From Candidatus Latescibacterota bacterium (GTDB lineage: Bacteria; Latescibacterota; UBA2968; UBA8231): a stretch of DNA of 64,000 nucleotides. The translations under genes were made by a program, and so were the position numbers. This document shows, in pieces, positions 43,001 to 51,203 of the stretch (position 1 is its first letter; every line of letters starts with the position of its first letter). Location: the NCBI GenBank assembly GCA_007136405.1, contig SLHA01000021.1, forward strand, positions 58,104 to 122,103, given 5' to 3'. The notes beneath the pieces were generated by a model. It was not told the DNA's origin. It did no database searches and saw only the letters and a list, made by a program, of their open reading frames with translations.

Positions 43001-43825
43001 GATACCGGCGCTCGTCAGAGCCTGGACATCGCCCGCCTTGATCTCCGTGTAGGCCTCGACCAGAACTTCACCGGTTTCCGTGTCCACGATGTCGGAACCG
43101 GCATTGTAACTACCGACGAGTTCATCGTCCACGTCCGCTTCGACATCCGCCCGGAACAGGCTCAGCACCTCGCCGTCCCGCGAGAACCCCATGGCCTTCA
43201 GCAACAAGGTCACCGGTAACTTGCGGCGGCGGTCGATGTGCACGTACATGATGTCGTTGATGTCCATGCTGAACTCGAGCCACGGCCCCTTGTAGGGGAG
43301 AATCCTGGCCGAGAACAGACGTTTGCCGTTGGGATGCAGAGTCTCGTCGAAGAACACGCCCGGCGAACGGTGCAATTGGCTCACCACAACCCGCTCTGCC
43401 CCGTTGATGATGAACGTGCCGTGCGCCGTCATCAAGGGCAGTTCGCCCAGAAACACCGACTGTTCCACGATATCCTTGACCGGACTGTCCGCGCTTTCCT
43501 TGTCGCGAGTGACCAGGCGCAGCGTTGCGCGTAACGGCGCGGCATAAGTCATACCCCGTTCGCGGCACTCCTCCTCGCTGTAGCGCGGATTGCCGATCGC
43601 ATATCCGGCATACTCAAGCGAATAGATACCGTGCACATCCGTAACCGGAAAGATGCTCTCGAAGACGAGGTGCAAACCCTGGCGCAGACGTTGCTGGGGT
43701 GGTGTTTCGAGTTGCAGGAACGAGCGATAGGAGTCGATCTGCACCGAAAGGAGGTTCGGCATATCGACTACCTCTGCGATCTTCCCGAAGGAACGTCTAT
43801 CTATGCTGCCGTTGGTCTTGCCCAA
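40037..43825 (-). CDS. rpoB: RNA polymerase beta subunit
   Basis: The 1262-aa subunit shows the rifampicin region ([28 protein letters not shown]), [17 protein letters not shown] and the C-terminal [20 protein letters not shown]. It is shorter than the 1342-aa E. coli protein, so it lacks some of the lineage-specific insertions. The rifampicin-region residues look wild type. It is separated from rplL by a 179-nt structured gap. Confidence 0.98.
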   Translation of the reverse strand: MGKTNGSIDRRSFGKIAEVVDMPNLLSVQIDSYRSFLQLETPPQQRLRQGLHLVFESIFPVTDVHGIYSLEYAGYAIGNPRYSEEECRERGMTYAAPLRATLRLVTRDKESADSPVKDIVEQSVFLGELPLMTAHGTFIINGAERVVVSQLHRSPGVFFDETLHPNGKRLFSARILPYKGPWLEFSMDINDIMYVHIDRRRKLPVTLLLKAMGFSRDGEVLSLFRADVEADVDDELVGSYNAGSDIVDTETGEVLVEAYTEIKAGDVQALTSAGIQSITVLQGPRGSDPGVIENTLKKDPSEGEEDALTRVYNLLRPGDPPNIETARGLLDRLFFNPKRYNLGDVGRYRINRRLDVKIPFESTILHLEDFMAIIRYLLGLRVGQGNTDDIDHLGNRRVRLVGELLANQFSIGLTRMARTIRERMGLRDDEQITPHDLVNARTVSTVIQAFFGSSQLSQFMQQTNPLDELTHKRRLSALGPGGLSRDRAGFEVRDVHYTHYGRICPIETPEGPNIGLISSLSTFARVNSFGFLETPYRTVVDHRVTNEVVYLTAAEEDRFTVAQANAIIDAEGRFTDSLVKARLQDDYPMVVPEAVEYMDVSPKQLVSAAAALIPFLEHDDANRALMGSNMQRQAVPLLFPEAPLVGTGMERKVALDSGAVVLARNPGEVVRVDADKIMVRRDKEKSVPLTPLDAAEEDVYRLTKFSRSNQDCCINQRPLVKVGDKVEKGQPIADGAATDQSDLALGMNVLVAFMPWYGYNFEDAIVISERLVKRDVFTSVHIEEFELQVRDTKRGQEEITAEIPNVSEVAVRNLDEMGIVRIGAEVGPGDILVGKVTPKGESELSPEERLLRAIFGEKAGDVRDASLKAPPGMEGVVIDRRVFSRKERTDSSRKQDKAALAELQKKAEMQTAELARERDRQLLELLDGHKLGGLRKREDDALVVREGTTMTTRLLERHNIAELIPEDRWTDDDELNARVDNLLQYAQEQIQLIQEQTERQIERLTRGDELPPGIAQLVKVYVAKRRKLSVGDKMAGRHGNKGVVAAIVPEEDMPYLEDGTPVEIVLNPLGVPSRMNLGQIFETHLGWAAKVLGLHIATPVFDGASLQEVKQLLREAGLPENGKTRLFDGRSGEPLGKEVTTGYVYMMKLTHLVADKIHARSIGPYSLVTQQPLGGKAQFGGQRFGEMEVWALEAYGAAYTLQEMLTVKSDDVAGRSKIYEAIVKGENPPEPGIPESFNVLVKELQSLCLDVILEDSRAAVDY

Positions 43826-43856
43826 AATTCAGACTCCTGATAGCAAGTTCAAGGCA

Positions 43857-43921
43857 AAAGCTCACGGAGCCGCAGGGCACCGCGCTGTGTAAGCACAGTG
43901 ATCCAACGGGCCATGAGCTTT
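43857..43921 (-). promoter_or_regulatory. Palindromic rplL-rpoB intergenic element
   Basis: AAAGCTCA (43857-43864) pairs with TGAGCTTT (43914-43921), and inside lies a second hairpin CTGTG-TAAG-CACAG (43885-43898). On the transcribed strand the outer stem ends in TTTT. The position between rplL and rpoB matches the E. coli attenuator and RNase III site that lowers rpoBC expression relative to the ribosomal proteins. Confidence 0.6.
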
Positions 43922-44004
43922 CGTTCGGATGCGCTGTAACGCTGCAGCTGAGTGGCCAAGGAATAGCCTTATGGCAGGTCTTCTCGACGGTCTCCTGACC
44001 TTGT

Positions 44005-44409
44005 TTATTTGAGCTCTACTATGGCGCCGACCTCTTGCAGACGATTCACAATCTCCTCCCCTTCCTCTTTGGTCACTCCCTCTTTGACCGGTTTGGGGGC
44101 TTCATCGACAAGAGCCTTGGCCTCCTTCAGTCCCAGACTGGTGATCTCACGAACGACCTTGATGACCTGGATCTTCTTGTCCCCAGCGCTGTTCAGGACA
44201 ACGTCGAATGAATCCTTCTCCGGCTCGGCGGCTTCCTCACCACCCGCCGCTCCGGCAGCTCCGGCCGCAACCATCATGGGCGCGGCAGCGGAAACCCCGA
44301 ACTTCTCTTCCAGAGCCTTGACGAGGTCAGCCAGCTCGAGAACGGTAAGACCACCGATGGTCTCGATGATAGCTTCGACCTTGTCGTTGCTGCTCGTTTC
44401 TTCGCTCAT
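44005..44409 (-). CDS. rplL: 50S ribosomal protein L7/L12
   Basis: The 134-aa protein has an N-terminal dimerisation helix ([20 protein letters not shown]), an Ala/Gly-rich hinge ([16 protein letters not shown]) and the C-terminal domain ([25 protein letters not shown]). It is the stalk protein that recruits translation GTPases. It is about 10 residues longer than usual at the N terminus and hinge. Confidence 0.98.
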   Translation of the reverse strand: MSEETSSNDKVEAIIETIGGLTVLELADLVKALEEKFGVSAAAPMMVAAGAAGAAGGEEAAEPEKDSFDVVLNSAGDKKIQVIKVVREITSLGLKEAKALVDEAPKPVKEGVTKEEGEEIVNRLQEVGAIVELK

Positions 44410-44534
44410 TTCGAATGTACCTCCTGTCTGGCCTTGCTTTAGGTAGATTGGACAGTCCCTTCTTACAGGCCCGGAGGCCTATGCGGGTATCGGCTCATCC
44501 CGGATCCGGGGGACAAAACGGAACCGTATGCCTT

Positions 44535-45113
44535 TCAGTCACCCTCGGTACCGGAGGGATCTGCGGGCGCGCCGCCTTCTACCGGTGCCGGGGCTCCTTC
44601 TTTCTGCTTTTCTTCGATAGCGCTCAGCACACCGACCAGATTGCGCAGCATGCCGGTGAGTACAGCCACAAAACCGTACAACGGGGCCTGGATGCCGCCG
44701 GCAACCTTACCCAGCAGTTGCTCGCGTGAAGGCAGCTTGGCCAGTTCCTGGATCTGATCACTGGTCAATACATGTCCATCGACCAGGCCGGATTTGATGG
44801 ACAGTTTGCCACCGGCGGCAATAAAATCACTGAGGATTTTTGCCGGCACCACCGGATCGTCCTTGGCGAAAGCCATGGCCGTGGGACCGGTCAGAAAATC
44901 CGTCAGCACATGGTGACCGGAGGCGTCGGCGGCCAACTTGGCCAGCCTGTTCTTGACTACCTGGTAATCCGTGGATGCTTCGGTGAGTTTTCGCCGTAGT
45001 TCCGTAATCGAAGTCACATTTACGCCAGTGAAGTCCGCCAGGTAGATTGCCTTGGCTTCGGCCATGGCTGTCGTGAGCTGTTCGACTCTGGCTACCTTTT
45101 CCGCTGTGGGCAT
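44535..45113 (-). CDS. rplJ: 50S ribosomal protein L10
   Basis: The 192-aa protein begins with a segment of type [26 protein letters not shown] and contains [13 protein letters not shown]10 anchors the L7/L12 stalk. A hydrophilic tail of about 20 residues carries Pro/Ala/Gly. It is separated from rplL by 125 nt. Confidence 0.97.
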   Translation of the reverse strand: MPTAEKVARVEQLTTAMAEAKAIYLADFTGVNVTSITELRRKLTEASTDYQVVKNRLAKLAADASGHHVLTDFLTGPTAMAFAKDDPVVPAKILSDFIAAGGKLSIKSGLVDGHVLTSDQIQELAKLPSREQLLGKVAGGIQAPLYGFVAVLTGMLRNLVGVLSAIEEKQKEGAPAPVEGGAPADPSGTEGD

Positions 45114-45159
45114 TTGCAGTATCTCTCGGTGTTGATTCTTCGGCCGCGATGAGCGGGGC

Positions 45160-45861
45160 TCAGGCCGCTGTCAGTTCGGAACGATCCACGCGTACGCCGG
45201 GGCCCATGGCCGTGGATACCGTCAGCTTGCGCACATATTGCCCCTTGGTGGCCGCGGGCCTTGCCCGGATGATGGCATCGGTCACCGCTTTGGCATTGGC
45301 AATCAACGCCGTATCTTCGAAGCTGACTTTACCGATGGGCATATGCGCGCTGTTGCCCGATTTGCTGTCCGCGCGGTACTCGATCCGCCCGGCTTTGGCC
45401 TCCCTGACCGCCTGGCCGATCTCTCGGGTTACCGTACCCGTCTTGGGATTGGGCATCAGCCCACGCGGTCCCAGTATACGGCCCAGTTTGCCGACCTGTC
45501 CCATCATGTCCGGGGAGGCGATGACCGTGTCGAAACCGAGCCAGCCGCCCTGAATCTTCTCGATCATCTCTGCGCCGCCAACGAAATCCGCCCCTGCTTC
45601 CTGCGCCTCACCCATCAGATTTCCCTGGGTGATGACCAGGACGACGACTTCGTTGCCGGTGCCGTGCGGCAACATGACGGTGCCCCGCACGATCTGATCC
45701 GCCTGCCTGCCGTCTATACCCAAGTTGAGGGCCACTTCCACCGTCTCATCGAAATTCCGATGCGGAAAGGCCTTGACGATCTCGATAGCCTGGACCCAGC
45801 TGTACGTCTTCTGCCGATCGAACAGGGCCAGTGCTTCCTTGTATTTCTTGCCTCGTCCCAT
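45160..45861 (-). CDS. rplA: 50S ribosomal protein L1
   Basis: The 233-aa protein contains [40 protein letters not shown] and [20 protein letters not shown], all L1 hallmarks. L1 forms the mobile stalk at the E site and in E. coli represses the rplKA mRNA. Confidence 0.98.
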   Translation of the reverse strand: MGRGKKYKEALALFDRQKTYSWVQAIEIVKAFPHRNFDETVEVALNLGIDGRQADQIVRGTVMLPHGTGNEVVVLVITQGNLMGEAQEAGADFVGGAEMIEKIQGGWLGFDTVIASPDMMGQVGKLGRILGPRGLMPNPKTGTVTREIGQAVREAKAGRIEYRADSKSGNSAHMPIGKVSFEDTALIANAKAVTDAIIRARPAATKGQYVRKLTVSTAMGPGVRVDRSELTAA

Positions 45862-45871
45862 GGTCTGTCTC

Positions 45872-46294
45872 CTACTCCACCGTAAGTCCCATGCTGCGGG
45901 CGGTGCCAGCCACCATCTGCATGGCCGCTTCCAGGCTGCTGGCGTTCAAATCCGGCATCTTGAGCTCTGCGATCTCCTGAACCTGCCTGCGGGTGACGCG
46001 CCCCACCTTGTCCCGATTGGGCACTCCGGAGCCTTTTTCCACTCCGGCTGCACGTTTGAGCAGGACGGCGGCGGGTGGTGTCTTGGTTATGAACGAAAAA
46101 CTGCGGTCCGCATAGACCGTGATCACCACGGGTATGATAAGTCCCTGCCGATCCTGAGTCTGGGCATTGAAGGCCTTACAAAACTCCATGATGTTGACGC
46201 CATGCTGCCCCAGCGCCGGCCCTACTGGCGGGGTGGGATTGGCCGCTCCGGCGGGAACCTGAAGCTTGATAGTGGCTAATACCTTTTTGGCCAT
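45872..46294 (-). CDS. rplK: 50S ribosomal protein L11
   Basis: The 140-aa protein contains [20 protein letters not shown] near the N terminus and [20 protein letters not shown] at the end. It binds the GTPase-associated rRNA with the L10-L7/L12 stalk. It starts 18 nt after nusG. Confidence 0.98.
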   Translation of the reverse strand: MAKKVLATIKLQVPAGAANPTPPVGPALGQHGVNIMEFCKAFNAQTQDRQGLIIPVVITVYADRSFSFITKTPPAAVLLKRAAGVEKGSGVPNRDKVGRVTRRQVQEIAELKMPDLNASSLEAAMQMVAGTARSMGLTVE

Positions 46295-46312
46295 TGATCC
46301 TTCCTCGAGTGG

Positions 46313-46858
46313 CTATTCATTCGCTTCGTCGACAGCCTCTACCTGCAGAACGTCCAGTTCCACCGGAGTGCCGCGACCGAAGATGCTGACCAGTATATTC
46401 AACCGCCGTTTTTCCGGATTCACCTCTTGCACCGTACCCACGAAGTCCTTGAAGGGACCGTCGTTGACCTTGACTTGCTCGCCGACCATGTAAGGAATGT
46501 CTGCAACTTCCCGATCCTGACGGCGTTCGATCTGGCCCAATATGTGGTCGACTTCATCCTGACGCAGCGGTTGCGGTTTCCGTGCGGGACCGACGAAGTT
46601 GGTAACCCCGGGAATGTTGGTCACCGTGTGCCAGGCATTTTTGGTCATGTCCATAAAAACCAGGACATAGCTTGGCAGGAAACGCTTTTTGGTAACGGTT
46701 TTTTTGCCCCCCCGCAACTCCACCACCTCCTCGGTGGGGACGACCACGCGCTCGATAGCTCCGGCAGCTGCCCCGGAGTCGATGAGCGACTGCAGGTAGT
46801 TTTTGACTTTATTCTCGTGTCCGGAATAGGTATGCAACGCATACCAGGATTTCGCCAT
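46313..46858 (-). CDS. nusG: Transcription termination/antitermination factor NusG
   Basis: The 181-aa protein begins with the NGN domain (AKSWYALHTYSGHENKVKNY) and ends in a KOW domain (GEQVKVNDGPFKDFVGTVQE). NusG couples polymerase with Rho or with ribosomes through S10, which is encoded in the same cluster. It follows secE by 80 nt. Confidence 0.98.
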   Translation of the reverse strand: MAKSWYALHTYSGHENKVKNYLQSLIDSGAAAGAIERVVVPTEEVVELRGGKKTVTKKRFLPSYVLVFMDMTKNAWHTVTNIPGVTNFVGPARKPQPLRQDEVDHILGQIERRQDREVADIPYMVGEQVKVNDGPFKDFVGTVQEVNPEKRRLNILVSIFGRGTPVELDVLQVEAVDEANE

Positions 46859-46938
46859 TGATCAGCCCGGTCTCTGAATGGAGGCTCGCAGACAGGATAG
46901 TGCGGAGCAGCGAGGTACGCCTGGGGGCGAGGGTAACC

Positions 46939-47127
46939 TCAGGATCCCAGCAGCACGCCCCATATGAAGGAAATCAACAAGTCAAAAATACCTATGAAGA
47001 CAGCGAAAACCGCCGAAAACACCAAAACGATGCCGGTCGAGTTGATCAATTCCTGACGCGTGGGCCAACTAACCCGCGTAAACTCTGTCCTGACATCTTT
47101 AACAAAAGTAGTGGCTTTTTCCCACAT
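46939..47127 (-). CDS. secE: Preprotein translocase subunit SecE
   Basis: The 62-aa protein begins MWEKATTFVKDVRTEFTRVS, with the conserved WPTRQELINST segment, followed by one membrane helix. The start at ATG 47127 is supported because the open frame upstream runs into the tRNA-Trp gene. It is the short one-helix SecE found outside the enterobacteria. Confidence 0.95.
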   Translation of the reverse strand: MWEKATTFVKDVRTEFTRVSWPTRQELINSTGIVLVFSAVFAVFIGIFDLLISFIWGVLLGS

Positions 47128-47181
47128 CCCCGGAGGCCCATGGTTTAGTTCTGGTCCAAGATGCGTACTTCCCGAGATATC

Positions 47182-47258
47182 TGGCAGGACCGGCAGGACT
47201 TGAACCTGCAACCGCCGGTTTTGGAGACCGGTGCTCTACCAAATTGAGCTACGGTCCT
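47182..47258 (-). tRNA. tRNA-Trp (CCA)
   Basis: The minus strand folds into a full cloverleaf: acceptor stem AGGACCG/CGGTCCT, D arm with AGCTCAATTTGGTAGAGC, anticodon loop CTCCAAA giving anticodon CCA, and TpsiC loop GTTCAAGTC. The 3' CCA is encoded. It lies between rpmG and secE, its classical place. Confidence 0.97.
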
Positions 47259-47271
47259 ACCCCAACCCTCA

Positions 47272-47424
47272 TTAGCGGGTTTCTTTGTGCGGCGTATGCT
47301 TGCGGCAGAACCGGCAGTATTTTTTAAACTCTACCCTTCCCGGATGGAGGCGGCGGTTTTTGGTATCCGTATAGTTGCGCCGACTACAGTCGCCGCACTC
47401 CAGAGTGATCTGTTCCCGTGGCAT
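47272..47424 (-). CDS. rpmG: 50S ribosomal protein L33, zinc-binding form
   Basis: A 50-aa frame from ATG 47424 reads MPREQITLECGDCSRRNYTD and then KKYCRFCRKHTPHKETR. The four ligands Cys10, Cys13, Cys37 and Cys40 make this the zinc-binding form. It lies between tRNA-Thr and tRNA-Trp, just before secE, as in many bacteria. Confidence 0.96.
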   Translation of the reverse strand: MPREQITLECGDCSRRNYTDTKNRRLHPGRVEFKKYCRFCRKHTPHKETR

Positions 47425-47470
47425 CGCGCCTCGCCGTATAATTGGTTTGCTTGGACGGCAGGTTGGTAAA

Positions 47471-47546
<76 letters not shown>

Positions 47547-47571
47547 CCATATGGGTCATACCGATTCAAAT

Positions 47572-47648
47572 TGGAGCGGGAAACGGGACTCGAACCCGCG
47601 ACATCGAGCTTGGAAGGCTCGCGCTCTAGCCAACTGAGCTATTCCCGC
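47572..47648 (-). tRNA. tRNA-Gly (TCC)
   Basis: The minus strand gives a cloverleaf starting GCGGGAATAGCTCAGTTGG, anticodon loop CTTCCAA (anticodon TCC), TpsiC loop GTTCGAGTC and an encoded CCA. It is the first gene of the supercluster, about 40 nt after its promoter. Confidence 0.97.
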
Positions 47649-47691
47649 CCGACTCCGTCAATTCGGCACACCCCTTACTCATAGACCGGGA

Positions 47692-47720
47692 AAGATAAGC
47701 TGCATACCCATGCCTGTCAA
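47692..47720 (-). promoter_or_regulatory. Strong sigma70 promoter of the tRNA-secE-ribosomal cluster
   Basis: On the minus strand a perfect TTGACA (47715-47720) is separated by exactly 17 bp from TATCTT (47692-47697). Transcription should start near 47685, about 37 nt before tRNA-Gly. It is the only strong promoter seen for the 30-kb cluster. Confidence 0.88.
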
Positions 47721-47840
47721 GGGGTTGTTTCCTGGTTTCGACCCCCATCATGGTGCGCAAAGGCCCATCGGGTGGTTGCGCCTCCGGTAGAATCGGCCTG
47801 AAAGCCTTGCTCCCATGCCAGGCGCCCACTCCAATACGCA

Positions 47841-47874
47841 TAAAAAGGGGGGAGCGAACTCCCCCCCTTTTTAC
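47841..47874. terminator. Intrinsic terminator, usable on both strands
   Basis: A G/C run (GGGGGGAG) pairs with CTCCCCCC across a CGAA loop, flanked by AAAAA on the left and TTTTT on the right. It lies about 60 nt past the stop of the triple-zinc-module gene on the minus strand. It insulates that gene from the tRNA promoter further down. Confidence 0.9.
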
Positions 47875-47930
47875 ACCTTGGATGATCCTTTGCATCTACG
47901 AAATATGCGCCTCAGCCCCGAGGGTGCCCC

Positions 47931-48344
47931 TCAGGCCCGCCTTCTGGCCTCTCTCTGCCGTTCAGCCAGCCTCGGCAGGTAATATTCTGTCATATAGTGC
48001 TTCTTGCAATACCCGCGAGACGAGTGCTTTTCCCCGCACCCGGGCACCTGACACGATTTCCGCCCGTACACACGCTCTCTTTCGGGCGTCAAACGACCGT
48101 ACCGCCGTACCTGCTGGTAATGCCGGAAGCAGTACCCCCTGGCGATCTGCGGCTCCTCGCACCCTTCGACTACGCAGATCTCGCCACGACGGCGATATTC
48201 CCGTTCCGGCGTCAACCGACCATGCCGACGTATCTGCTGATAGTGCCGTGGACAATAACCAGCCGTCCTCGCTTCCCTTTCGCAACCTTCAGCCTTACAG
48301 CCCAGACGCCATTTGCCGCGAACCATCGTTTTTTTCATCTGCAT
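47931..48344 (-). CDS. Protein of three tandem CX4CX9CX2H zinc modules
   Basis: I do not recognise a named family. The 137-aa protein starts at ATG 48344 behind AAGGGATGG. It consists of three modules with ligands Cys16-Cys21-Cys31-His34, Cys57-Cys62-Cys72-His75 and Cys98-Cys103-Cys113-His116. The period is exactly 41 residues. The first two modules share GYC-RHYQQ-RR-GRLTPERE and the third ends in a basic helix rich in Arg. Similar short C-GC-GYC-HY motifs occur in phage and HNH-linked proteins. Regular zinc modules with many Arg residues suggest nucleic-acid binding. It has a canonical sigma54 promoter and its own terminator, next to a sigma54 activator gene. Confidence 0.8.
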   Translation of the reverse strand: MQMKKTMVRGKWRLGCKAEGCEREARTAGYCPRHYQQIRRHGRLTPEREYRRRGEICVVEGCEEPQIARGYCFRHYQQVRRYGRLTPERERVYGRKSCQVPGCGEKHSSRGYCKKHYMTEYYLPRLAERQREARRRA

Positions 48345-48389
48345 ATCAAACCATCCCTTAGAGGTGAACGAACCCGTGGTAACCAAACA

Positions 48390-48404
48390 GCAATATACGT
48401 GCCA
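48390..48404 (-). promoter_or_regulatory. Canonical sigma54 (-24/-12) promoter
   Basis: The minus strand reads TGGCACG-TATA-TTGC. The GG and GC are exactly 10 bp apart, as sigma54 requires, and the match to the consensus TGGCACG-N4-TTGC is full. The predicted start near 48378 leaves a leader of about 35 nt before the ATG at 48344. This also rules out the longer reading of the gene. Confidence 0.88.
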
Positions 48405-48574
48405 AATACCCCAGCACCACCCATGTAATCTTACGGCCAGTCCCTTTGTTGCCCAATGCGGCTCGATAGCCTCATATTATCATTTTTAAGCATTTTTTAT
48501 ATATGACTACCCGGAATCCATTTCGTTCCCCGATATTGCCCATGACTACTCCAAAGCCGATCGAAGCACAGAAA

Positions 48575-48588
48575 TCTCATAATCGAGA
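48575..48588. promoter_or_regulatory. Putative activator site 1 (TCTCA-N4-YGAGA)
   Basis: The palindrome TCTCATAATCGAGA lies about 200 bp upstream of the sigma54 start, at a normal enhancer distance. It shares both half sites with two further copies at 48656 and 48676. Confidence 0.6.
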
Positions 48589-48655
48589 CCCGAACATCGG
48601 ACGAAAGAGGGTAAGTTATTTAAAAACAATTACATGGATAGCAAAACAGAGGATT

Positions 48656-48669
48656 TCTCAAAAACGAGA
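48656..48669. promoter_or_regulatory. Putative activator site 2 (TCTCA-N4-YGAGA)
   Basis: The palindrome TCTCAAAAACGAGA begins 81 bp from site 1 and 20 bp from site 3. Sites 2 and 3 lie about two helical turns apart, a common arrangement for cooperative binding of Fis-type dimers. Confidence 0.6.
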
Positions 48670-48675
48670 CGATTG

Positions 48676-48689
48676 TCTCACTTTTGAGA
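48676..48689. promoter_or_regulatory. Putative activator site 3 (TCTCA-N4-YGAGA)
   Basis: The palindrome TCTCACTTTTGAGA is the third copy, 20 bp from site 2. It is next to the stop codon of the activator gene, about 300 bp from the sigma54 promoter. Confidence 0.6.
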
Positions 48690-48690
48690 C

Positions 48691-51174
48691 CTACGGCTGC
48701 AGATCATGATCTCGCAGGCGGCGATACAGGGTGGCTCGACTCACCCCCAGCAACCTGGCGGCTGCCTTGACATCACCATCAGCCACCGCCAAAGCCGTCG
48801 CGTAAAGCCGACGTGTGGCTGCCTGGTGCTGCTGCCGGGCACTTTCCAGCGGGGGCGCTGTCGATCCCACCTCCTGTTCAGGCTCAGCAGCATGTTCGCG
48901 AAGCCGGTCCGGCAGATCACCCACGCCGATCGAACGTCCCCTGACCATGGCCACGCTGTGCTCGATGACATTCTCCAGTTCGCGTATATTTCCCGGCCAG
49001 GCGTAGGCGCGCAGCAATGGCATGACCTCTTTCTGGAGCCCGTCCACGACCTTGCCGTTGCGCTCTGCATACGTCCTGACAAAACACTCCACAAATGGCG
49101 GAATATCTTCCACCCGGTCACGGAGTGGCGGTACCTGGATGGTGATCACGTTCAGACGGTAGAGCAGATCCCGCCGGAACCGGCCCTCGGCGACAGCCTG
49201 CTGCAGGTCACGATTGGTTGCGGCGATCAAACGGCAGTCAATGGGAATGGAACGATCTCCTCCCACACGGACGATGGTTTTCTCCTGCAGCACCCGCAGT
49301 AACTTGACCTGCACGTCTGGCGGCACATCACCGATTTCATCCAGGAATAGAGTGCCGCCGCTGGCCAGTTCGAATTTGCCCAGATGACCCTTGCGGCTGG
49401 CTCCGGTAAACGCCCCCTCTACGTACCCGAACAGTTCGCTTTCGATCAGATCCCGAGGGATGGCAGCGCAATTCACCGCCACAAAAGGCCCTTCCTGATA
49501 GGAGCTGGCATTGTGGATGGATTGCGCGAAAACTTCCTTGCCGGTACCCGTCTCTCCCTGAACGAGTATGTTGGAAGCGGTACCGGCTGCGATACGGGCC
49601 AGTTCCCGGGTTCGCTCGATCTGTGAGCTCTGGCCGATGATATCATCAAAACTGAAGGTACGCTGGGCGCCGATCATGCGATTCACGAAACGGCCGACTT
49701 CGCCCATCTCACGAAATGTGAGCACGGCCCCGGCCGGCCGGCCGCCGTCCATGACGGGTTGTAAATTGGCCATGGCCGCGATGCGGCCCTTGGGTGTGCG
49801 CAGTGTGATCACCCGGTTGGAGAACTGGCCTCCGCTGTCCAGCCAATCCTGCAGCGGCGGTTTGTCTTCAACCAGGGCATCGATACGATGGGTCCGGGCG
49901 TCAGCGGCATCAACGCCGAGTATGGTGGATGCTACCGTGTTGATATCCTCGACAACTCCCTGGTGGTCGATGGCCAGCAGACCCTCGGAGATCGACTGCA
50001 GAAGCGCCTGCGACCGGTTGAACAGACCCCTCAATTTGTCACCCTGGCGCTGTTCGGTCCGAACGAGCTCCTGCAACCGAATCGTCAAGCGGATATCCTC
50101 GATCTTGGCGGCTATCTGACTGGACAACGCGAACAGCATGTTCAGATCGTCGAAACCAAACAGCCGGCTACGGGAACCCGACGATGCGCATTTGTCGAAA
50201 AGCGTCAGGGTTCCTACGACCCGTTCCTCCAGCACCAGAGGCACGCACACCATGGAAGATCCCCGCCTGAGCCGGTCATGGTGCACGGAGACGTCGTCCA
50301 TGAGTATAGGTTCGCCCGTAGAGGCGACGTACTCGGCAATTCGTTTCTCGTGTTGCGAATCAAATCCGATCTCCCCATTGATGACCATAGTGGCCAGTGC
50401 CAGGGTGCCATCGTCGACCATCAGTCGCACCGAAGCTCCGGTAGCATTGAGCGCCTCCGCCGCACGACCCGCGATAAGCTCCAGAGTCTCATCCAGGTCC
50501 AGCTTGGCATTCATCGTCTGCCCCAGCTCGTTCAGCGCCTGCAGCTCATAAGTCCGCCGCGCCAGCGTTTCCCGGGCCTCGGTGCTCCGCAGAAGTGCTA
50601 CCACCAGCCGAGGCACCGCACCGGCCAGGCTTTCCTTCTCCGCCGCAGTGAGGGGATGACAGGCATGCTGCTGAACAGCCACGACGCCCAGAAGCCGCTC
50701 GCGGTCGTGCACGGGAACAGCGACGGTACCGAGCGTTTTGATGGCGACATCCCGATCTTTGGCCTCCACGCCACCGATCTGACCGGGTATCATCTGTATG
50801 GCGCGCTGCTGCATGGCTGCCAGACCGATGATACCCTGCCCCAGCCGCACCGAGGGCTCGAATCCGTCCAGGTTGCCCGCAGTGCCGCAGCGTATCAGGT
50901 TCTCGGTGCGCATATCCAGCAGGTAAACGGCACAGGCGCCACCGCCGATATACCGGCAGACGCAGCGAGCAATGCCCGCAAGACCTCCCTGTTGCGCGGG
51001 TGGATGCAGAACGAGATCGATGGCGTCCCGCCAGAGGGCAGCCACCCGCTGACCCTCCTGCCCCGCGTCCTCTCCGATCCCGGCAGCGGGAGCAGCACCA
51101 CGGCTGGAGGGATCCTCACACGCCAACTCCCGGACAAGGCGTCCGGGAGTGATATCCGCTGATCGCCCGGCCAT
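48691..51174 (-). CDS. Sigma54-dependent activator, GAF-GAF-PAS-AAA-Fis
   Basis: The 827-aa protein has two GAF-like sensor domains (about 60-190 and 215-385) and a PAS-like segment (LLQSISEGLLAIDHQGVVED). The AAA+ sigma54 domain has Walker A GETGTGKE, the sigma54 loop GAFTGA and Walker B TLFLDEIGDV. The C-terminal Fis-type helix-turn-helix is VKAAARLLGVSRATLYRRLR. It is organised like NifA/FhlA-class regulators that sense a small ligand and need no kinase. The start is uncertain: ATG 51174 was chosen, and a TTG at 51207 overlapping the greA stop is possible. It lies 30 nt after greA. The adjacent sigma54 promoter and palindromes make the triple-zinc gene its likely target. Confidence 0.9.
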   Translation of the reverse strand: MAGRSADITPGRLVRELACEDPSSRGAAPAAGIGEDAGQEGQRVAALWRDAIDLVLHPPAQQGGLAGIARCVCRYIGGGACAVYLLDMRTENLIRCGTAGNLDGFEPSVRLGQGIIGLAAMQQRAIQMIPGQIGGVEAKDRDVAIKTLGTVAVPVHDRERLLGVVAVQQHACHPLTAAEKESLAGAVPRLVVALLRSTEARETLARRTYELQALNELGQTMNAKLDLDETLELIAGRAAEALNATGASVRLMVDDGTLALATMVINGEIGFDSQHEKRIAEYVASTGEPILMDDVSVHHDRLRRGSSMVCVPLVLEERVVGTLTLFDKCASSGSRSRLFGFDDLNMLFALSSQIAAKIEDIRLTIRLQELVRTEQRQGDKLRGLFNRSQALLQSISEGLLAIDHQGVVEDINTVASTILGVDAADARTHRIDALVEDKPPLQDWLDSGGQFSNRVITLRTPKGRIAAMANLQPVMDGGRPAGAVLTFREMGEVGRFVNRMIGAQRTFSFDDIIGQSSQIERTRELARIAAGTASNILVQGETGTGKEVFAQSIHNASSYQEGPFVAVNCAAIPRDLIESELFGYVEGAFTGASRKGHLGKFELASGGTLFLDEIGDVPPDVQVKLLRVLQEKTIVRVGGDRSIPIDCRLIAATNRDLQQAVAEGRFRRDLLYRLNVITIQVPPLRDRVEDIPPFVECFVRTYAERNGKVVDGLQKEVMPLLRAYAWPGNIRELENVIEHSVAMVRGRSIGVGDLPDRLREHAAEPEQEVGSTAPPLESARQQHQAATRRLYATALAVADGDVKAAARLLGVSRATLYRRLRDHDLQP

Positions 51175-51203
51175 GTCTGAAACCGGACCCTGGGAACAGC
51201 CGT

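Larger units (their letters stand above)
48345..48690. other. A+T-rich regulatory gap with no gene
   Basis: This 346-bp gap is clearly richer in A+T than its surroundings. It carries the sigma54 promoter (48390-48404), three palindromic 14-mers (48575, 48656, 48676) and a terminator-like hairpin. No reading frame in it looks real. Confidence 0.7.
48656..48690 (-). terminator. Terminator-like hairpin after the sigma54 activator gene
   Basis: A 15-bp arm (48656-48670) pairs with 48675-48689 across a GATT loop, with two imperfect positions. On the minus strand its inner part reads GAGAC-AATC-GTCTC followed by GTTTTT. It starts one base after the activator stop codon, so it may end that transcript. 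The same bases form activator sites 2 and 3. Confidence 0.5.

Noticed and set aside
47750..48361. Open frame of 203 codons on the plus strand opposite the triple-zinc gene
   Set aside because: It runs through the strong terminator at 47841-47874. The minus frame has a perfect 41-residue zinc period, a ribosome site and a sigma54 promoter.
49888..51162. Open frame of 424 codons opposite the sigma54 activator
   Set aside because: Antisense shadow of conserved GAF and PAS coding sequence.
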